A DNA stretch of 12,425 nucleotides from contig JAIQCW010000305.1 of NCBI GenBank assembly GCA_020283715.1, positions 1-12,425 of the forward strand. The letters run 5' to 3'. The DNA comes from Cytauxzoon felis (taxonomy: Eukaryota > Apicomplexa > Aconoidasida > Piroplasmida > Theileriidae). Below are positions 7,702 to 12,425 of this stretch, piece by piece. Under the pieces are notes generated by a model. That model saw only the letters and a program-made list of their open reading frames with translations, was not told the DNA's origin and did no database searches. Positions within the stretch are counted from its first letter, which is position 1; every line of letters begins with the position of its first letter. The position numbers and the translations under genes are program-made.

Positions 7702-10087
7702 ATGACGGTGGATATGAATACACCACTATCTACAAGTACGGGGTTGAAATGTGAATATTATGAAAATACGGTATTAAGTAGGGATATAAGGATTGATGGT
7801 AATTTGATTGATTATAGTAATGGTACAGTTCGTGAGATATATTATGAAGACAGGACTAGATGGAAGAATGTACAAGTTGGTCCTATAATGTATGATGATG
7901 ATGTTGAAGCATTATTGAGTCGTAAACCAAATGCAGTACGTAATTTTATAAATTCATTGAATAGTCAAATGAAAAAATCAGAATTGAAAGATGATAAGAA
8001 GAAGATATTAAAAGTAAGTAATGATATTAATGATAATGATACATGTGGTTATAATAATGATTTAAATATAATTGAACCTGTCAATACAATAAATTATAAT
8101 ATAGATGATGATAATTTATCATATGATTTTGATTTAAGTAATAAAATTAATGTTATAGATTATTTTAAAGGCTATGATATATATATGGGTCAATCTGAAC
8201 GTAGTTTAACTTGTAGTGATGTTATTTTATCATCTACACCTATTGTTGATATACAAATGTTTACTTCTGATGTATGCGATAGTACTAGAGATTTCAATTA
8301 TAATGATGATGTTGTGAATATACACAACTCTTATCGTAAATTAAGAGGAAACAACACATACAATCCTTTTAAAACAACCAAAGATTCATTCCGCCGTAGT
8401 AGAGGCGATAATAGCAGTCATATACAAACTAATGAAGCCAGAGAATTATTATATAATGTAGATACAACTTCATATTATCCTGAAGTTACCTCCATCATAG
8501 GTCTTGCAGACAGCTCTCCACCTGAGGTCCAATACAACTCACTTCCACTCGCCGATCCACCTAAGGTCAATCCTGCCGTCAGCTCTTCCAATTACCTATC
8601 TCTAAAGAGTAGAGCCACTCCCGGAGATCGTGGCAGAGGTGTAGTGATTGGACCTCAAGTGGAAACCTCAAGTGGATTACCCGTAGCTGATCTACGGGAA
8701 CTTGAGGGGGAGGTAAATAGAGAAGCTGTCTGCAGGACGACCTCAGGTGGAACGCCTAGTGGTAAGACCTCAACTGGAACGTCTAGTTCTAGTAGGGGTA
8801 TAAAGTCTTTAGATTCTAGAGGTTCTATGGAGAGTACTAAGAAGACTATATTTGATTTATTATTGGGTAAATCATTTTTGCAATCTTTATCATCTTTACC
8901 AGAGGGTATAAATGTTTCATTATTTGATACACCTAGATTGAAGGTTGATAAATGTAGAGTGAATTTAACATCAGTTCATATTATAAAATGTGGATGGGTA
9001 TGGATACAATCTGTTGTAACACATAAATGGTTACCAAAATTTGCTGTATTATTTTATGATTTAAGATATACAAATGGTAATGATAGTTTAGTTAATAGAT
9101 GTTTTAATAGTCCTACATCAATATCATCTAAAAATGATATGAATTCTAATGGATTTTGGTCTATATATCAAATATATTCATCATTAGGAAATTTAAATGA
9201 AGAATCTGCTGCTACATTATCATCATCAATACTTCCACCACCATTATTACCATCAACACCATCAATGATATCTACTAATGATTTAACAATAAATAAATGT
9301 ATACCAGATTATAGTAATATATATTTGGCTATTTTAAATGATGAAGTAATAGATTTACAAAATACATTAATGAATGGTGATTATATAGAGATAATGCAAG
9401 TTGATATTAAGACTATACCATCAACTAGACAAATTGTACCATCAAATTGGTTATCAAATTTAATAGCTAAAAGTATAGGTAAAGAACCATTAAATTTAAT
9501 TGTTATACCATTAATTGATGGATTTGAATGTGGTTTCATACCATTATGTGCGGCAATATTTGAGAATGTAAAATTATCTTATAAGATGCAATGTGCTAGA
9601 AGATATAGAGTAGGTAGAGAATATGATCAATGGATGTTTTATTTATGGGAGTATGTAGTACGTAATACACCAAATAACGATGTAATACAATCACAATCAT
9701 CAATAGAAGATGGTCATTCATCCATAGGAGAATGTTTCAAATATATAAAAGGCATTTTGAATACATTATGGACAAGAGGTTTAAATTCAAATCAATCAAG
9801 AGGTACAAGAAATAATGATGGCAATGATGATATACTAAGGAGGTATGTTTATACATTGATAATATATTACACTTTTATACAGTAAAATAATTAAATCTAT
9901 ATCAATCGATTGTAATTCAAGCAATAGCGGTATCTCATCCACAGAAGCATCCAGTAGACTCGATGAAATTCTAGATAACACAGATACACCACATAAAATC
10001 AATTTTGCAAATTGGATCAATCGTTATGGATTCGATGATCTCTCAATTAAAATGAACATCTACTCACTCGTAAATAGACGATTGTAA
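7702..10087 (+). CDS. large two-exon protein, possible PH-like domain, with in-frame repeat insert
   Basis: Exon 1 is 7702-9842 and exon 2 is 9883-10087; a 40-nt intron starts GTATGT and ends ACAG. Without splicing the frame stops at 9885. Splicing yields 781 aa. Residues 1-260 are Asp/Asn-rich with no recognised fold. Residues about 262-358 are encoded by repeat copy F. From residue 430, CGWVWIQSVVTHKWLPKFAVLFYD resembles the first two strands of a PH domain (G-W-L-x...W-x-x-R-x-x-V-L), and near residue 643 the sequence YDQWMFYLWEYV resembles its closing helix with the typical Trp. The domain would be unusually long because of Ser/Asn/Pro insertions. The C-terminus (KINFANWINRYGFDDLSIK) is conserved-looking but not recognised. 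PH domains bind phosphoinositides or proteins. There is no signal peptide or membrane segment. Coding is secure, the PH call is tentative. Confidence 0.9.
8484..8785 (+). repeat. interspersed repeat, copy F, inside a coding exon
   Basis: The left arm 8501-8530 joins GTCTTGCAGACAGCT to CTCCACCTGAGGTCC and is the exact reverse complement of 3540-3569 in copy A. The core is 8584-8634: hairpin 1 CTCT 8600-8603/AGAG 8606-8609, hairpin 2 GCCAC 8614-8618/GTGGC 8630-8634. The right part has two copies of ACCTCAAGTGGA, the GATCTACGGGAACTTGAGG block, then CTGTCTGCAGGACGACCTCAGGTGGA at about 8727-8752. The whole element is in frame with the host gene and free of stops, encoding the SSNYLSLKSRATPGDRG and DLRELEGEVNR peptides that are also latent in the intergenic copies. 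Confidence 0.92.
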
Positions 10088-10129
10088 TCCTAATAAATAT
10101 ACATTATATAACTACTATAAACATGTTAC

Positions 10130-10500
10130 TGTCCACACGAGGTTACCTCCAACGTAGGTCTAATCGCTATCTACACCTGAGGTCCAATCCAACTCGCGTT
10201 CTCTTGCAGAGAGCTCTTCTAATTTTCTATCCCCAAAGGGTATAGCCACTCCCAGAGATCGTGGCAGTGAAGGTAGTGATGGATCATCCATCATGGGAAT
10301 GATGGAAGATGGTGCTAAGGATGTGTTGGATGTAACCTCAGGTGGAATGAAGTATAGTACTGGACCTCTAGTGGAACCCGCAGCTGATCTCAGGGAAGCG
10401 AAGGGGGAAGTAAATAGAGGAAGCTGTCCGCAGGACGAAGATAAGGTTGGAGATGAAGTTAGAGATCGGACCTCGAGTGGAGGAGCAGACGTTAGACAGG
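10130..10500 (+). repeat. interspersed repeat, copy G (long form)
   Basis: The left arm has ACACCTGAGGTCCAATCCAAC and TCTTGCAGAGAGCT. The core is 10215-10265: hairpin 1 CCCC 10231-10234/AGGG 10237-10240 (three pairs and one C-A mismatch), hairpin 2 GCCAC 10243-10247/GTGGC 10261-10265 with one loop change. The third 8-bp hairpin at 10287-10294/10299-10306 is the same as in copy A, in a block of about 70 bp nearly identical to 3393-3465. The right part has the GATCTCAGGGAAGCG block, a GTCCGCAGGACGA motif and GGACCTCGAGTGGA. A 91-codon frame overlapping it is treated as part of the repeat. Confidence 0.9.
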
Positions 10501-10993
10501 TACGAGTATATCCAATTAATGATATGTATTGTATAATGTATATTATTTATTATAGAATACTGATATGATAATGATTAATGATGTATAATTGTATTATGTT
10601 GTCATTTTCATGGTATTGTCTGGTGATGGTACAAGGGTATAAAATTTAATGGCTGATGTGTCGTGATAGAGTACACATTATAATATAAACATAACATTAT
10701 TTCTACATTTATATATTGTTTCCATATATAATGGATTTGGTGTTGTATTATAATCCTCCATGTTGCATAATTATATTGCCATTAGCGTCTTCGTGCACAT
10801 CGGAATCTCTATATCCCCTACTGTTTAATGTATTAAATGGCCAATGTGTATTTTTAAGATTGCATATTTATAATATCGCAGTTTTATCTTAATTATTTTT
10901 TAATTTAAGGCTTACACATTCTAGTAGATTGGCCTTTTCTTTAACTTTTTATTGTTTTAATCCCACTCAGATACCCATATATACAATTTCATC
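10501..10993. other. gene-poor stretch upstream of the disordered-protein gene
   Basis: This AT-rich region should include the promoter of the gene at 10994. One small frame, ATG at 10731 to TAA at 10890-10892 (53 codons, start MDLVLYYNPPCC), could be spliced with an AG at about 10908-10909, but nothing in it is recognised and it is not called as a gene. No repeat copy was seen. Confidence 0.4.
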
Positions 10994-12118
10994 ATGCAAG
11001 AGAATAAGTTATTAAGGTTATTTGCTGTATTACTTATGTTATATAATGGAACACCTCTATTTATGGGCTATTTAGTTCAACATAAAATCGTTAACTTTTT
11101 CCCACAACCCGAGGATCAAAATACACCAGTTGCCGAAGGAGGCAAAAATTTTAGAGGCACACCCGATGTTGAACCAACTCCAGGTGATGATAATAATACA
11201 ACTACTACCGATGTTACACCAGCTTTACCTCCTCACGGTGAAGGTGAGGACTTGACACCCGAAGGTGATGTTCAACTTCCCAAAGGAGCCGAAGGTACAG
11301 ATGGTGATTTGCCTGAGAAGGCTGGAGGAAGTTCTCCTGAAGAAAGAGTATCTGATGTAGAAGGTGAAGGGCAGAATGATGTTCAAGGCGGTGTTGAAGG
11401 TGGGCAACCAGCTGACAGACCAGCTCCACGCGAACCTGCATCAGCTGAAGGTCATGGAACTCAAGAGGGACCTAAAGTTGCAGGAGAGCAAGAACCATCA
11501 GGTGCTGGTTCTGAATCAGCACCAGAGCAGCAAGGAGGTGAATCAAGTCCATCTGCACCAGCAAAAGTCGCTGAAGATGCACAAAATCCAGCTGTGCAAC
11601 AGGAAGGTAGTGATGCTAAGCAAGAAGAGAACAATGAAGTAGATACCCAAAACGGAGGTGGAAATGGAAAGAATGTAGCTGAACAAGGAACTGAAGGTGG
11701 ATCAGGTGTAGGAGGTTCTGTTGACACTCAGGAAAATTCAGTTGCCTCGGGTGATCAAAGACAAGCTACAGCTTCTACAGGCGGAGAAGACGGTAAAGCA
11801 GATAGTTCTGAACAAGCCGAAAACAGTGAGCAAGAAGCCTCTGGTACTGGAACAACTGATCAAGCAGTAGCTGGTGGTGTATCGACTGGAGAACCTGGTA
11901 ATAATGGCGTAAGCGGTGATTCATCGCATAATGGAGAAGCTGCTCGATCACAAGAACAGGCTGCTGCTTCTCTTCCTGCTCAATCTCCTCAATCTGCTGA
12001 AGAAGGTAAGCCAAGCAACGGAACACAAGACAACCAAGGTCAGGTAGAGAGTGAGCAAAACCAATCTAGGGGACAAACCCAAGATGGCGCTTCTACCCCT
12101 GCTCAAAGTGCTTCATAA
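10994..12118 (+). CDS. secreted or anchored, intrinsically disordered Gly/Glu/Gln/Ser-rich protein
   Basis: This single-exon protein has 374 aa. Residues 5-27 (LLRLFAVLLMLYNGTPLFMG region) form a hydrophobic segment that fits a signal peptide or signal anchor. From about residue 57 to the end the chain contains no Phe, Tyr, Trp, Ile, Met or Cys; it is built from Gly, Glu, Ser, Gln, Ala, Pro, Asp, Asn, Thr and Val. Such a composition cannot form a hydrophobic core, so long-range disorder is a firm inference. There is no clear tandem repeat, no FAINT domain and no C-terminal membrane anchor or GPI signal. Its codons are clearly richer in G and C than those of the neighbouring genes. Piroplasms secrete acidic disordered proteins into host cells, but I cannot assign this one to a named family. 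The start is the first ATG, preceded by ACAATTTCATC. Confidence 0.88.
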   Translation: MQENKLLRLFAVLLMLYNGTPLFMGYLVQHKIVNFFPQPEDQNTPVAEGGKNFRGTPDVEPTPGDDNNTTTTDVTPALPPHGEGEDLTPEGDVQLPKGAEGTDGDLPEKAGGSSPEERVSDVEGEGQNDVQGGVEGGQPADRPAPREPASAEGHGTQEGPKVAGEQEPSGAGSESAPEQQGGESSPSAPAKVAEDAQNPAVQQEGSDAKQEENNEVDTQNGGGNGKNVAEQGTEGGSGVGGSVDTQENSVASGDQRQATASTGGEDGKADSSEQAENSEQEASGTGTTDQAVAGGVSTGEPGNNGVSGDSSHNGEAARSQEQAAASLPAQSPQSAEEGKPSNGTQDNQGQVESEQNQSRGQTQDGASTPAQSAS

Positions 12119-12425
12119 ACAGCCCCAACTCTCACCTAGAACATTATGATACCTCATATTTGTACAGTCTCGACTACTTGGGGTTAAAAATGCACATTCC
12201 TCCGTAATTTAAAAATCTGCTGTAACGTGTTTCAAGTTTTTCCAGCAAAATGCAGTAAACTGTAATGACATGACAACATTACCGCCATGTTTTTCTTTAA
12301 TTTTTTTTAATGAATTTATGCACATCTACGATATTTCCATCACCTCTTTAATAGTTACCAATTCCGCCGTCGCCGAAAGTGTGTCCATCGTCTGAACAGT
12401 AAAAAAGACGCGGCAATCGTTACAC
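12119..12425. other. 3' flank and right edge of the window
   Basis: No gene is supported here. The stretch 12290-12320 has T runs (CTTTAATTTTTTTTAATG). The last 75 bp are distinctly more GC-rich. On the minus strand, a pyrimidine tract ending in CAG at 12392-12399 could be a splice acceptor leading to a 13-codon frame (DGHTFGDGGIGNY) that stops at 12348-12350. It might be the last exon of a gene entering from the right, but the evidence is thin. Confidence 0.3.

Noticed and set aside
3341..10265. Repeat cores as a CRISPR array or tRNA genes
   Set aside because: Copies are spaced 150 to 1650 bp apart with genes between them, and the fold lacks tRNA arms and a T-loop consensus; the genome is eukaryotic.
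10293..10568. 91-codon frame on the + strand as a gene
   Set aside because: Most of it is repeat copy G, and its tail is AT-rich intergenic sequence.
10731..10892. Small + strand frame of 53 codons, possibly spliced
   Set aside because: No recognisable family, no support for the splice, and such frames occur by chance.
11364..11642. Alternative frames on both strands within the disordered-protein gene
   Set aside because: They are shadows caused by the stop-poor, repetitive codon composition of the real frame.
12348..12391. Possible terminal exon of a minus-strand gene entering from the right
   Set aside because: Only 13 codons and one acceptor-like site; cannot be tested within the window.

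Overview
The window looks like nuclear DNA of an apicomplexan piroplasm, most likely Theileria in the broad sense. The species is not assigned. Four things support this. The DNA is AT-rich with very small GT-AG introns of 36-40 nt. One gene encodes three tandem units that look like FAINT/DUF529 domains, a family expanded in Theileria. One gene encodes ribosomal protein uL18 behind a signal peptide plus transit region, as expected for import into the apicoplast. One gene encodes a cysteine-clustered protein of the kind found in variable, often subtelomeric, piroplasm loci.

Layout. Positions 1-3128 look like variable-locus sequence: a Cys-rich gene (+, 5' end unresolved, about 126-2048) and a secreted FAINT-type gene (-, 2028-3128), which overlap tail to tail by 21 bp. 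Positions 3129-10130 carry core genes on both strands: a short uS13-like protein (-, 3675-3908), a small charged protein with a NIP30/FAM192A-like segment (-, 4254-4790), uL18 (+, 4907-5594, four exons), an adenosine-kinase-like PfkB protein with altered nucleoside-site residues (-, 5977-6990), and a two-exon protein with a possible PH-like domain (+, 7702-10087). After a mostly empty stretch, 10994-12118 encodes a secreted, strongly disordered protein.

The most unusual content is an interspersed repeat family. Seven copies lie between 3278 and 10500, all in the same orientation whatever the direction of the neighbouring gene. Each has a core of about 50 bp that can fold into two hairpins spaced 4 nt apart. 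The stem bases differ between copies in a compensating way (CTCT/AGAG, CCCT/AGGG, CCGT/ACGG; and GCCAC/GTGGC, ACCAC/GTGGT). The arms carry recurring motifs in opposite orientations, including one perfect 30-nt reverse-complement match between two different copies. One copy lies in frame inside the 7702-10087 gene and adds about 95 residues. Another abuts the 5' end of the adenosine-kinase-like gene. This family is the best candidate here for something undescribed.

No tRNA, rRNA, CRISPR array or transposase was seen. Function calls rest on reading motifs by eye, without database searches.
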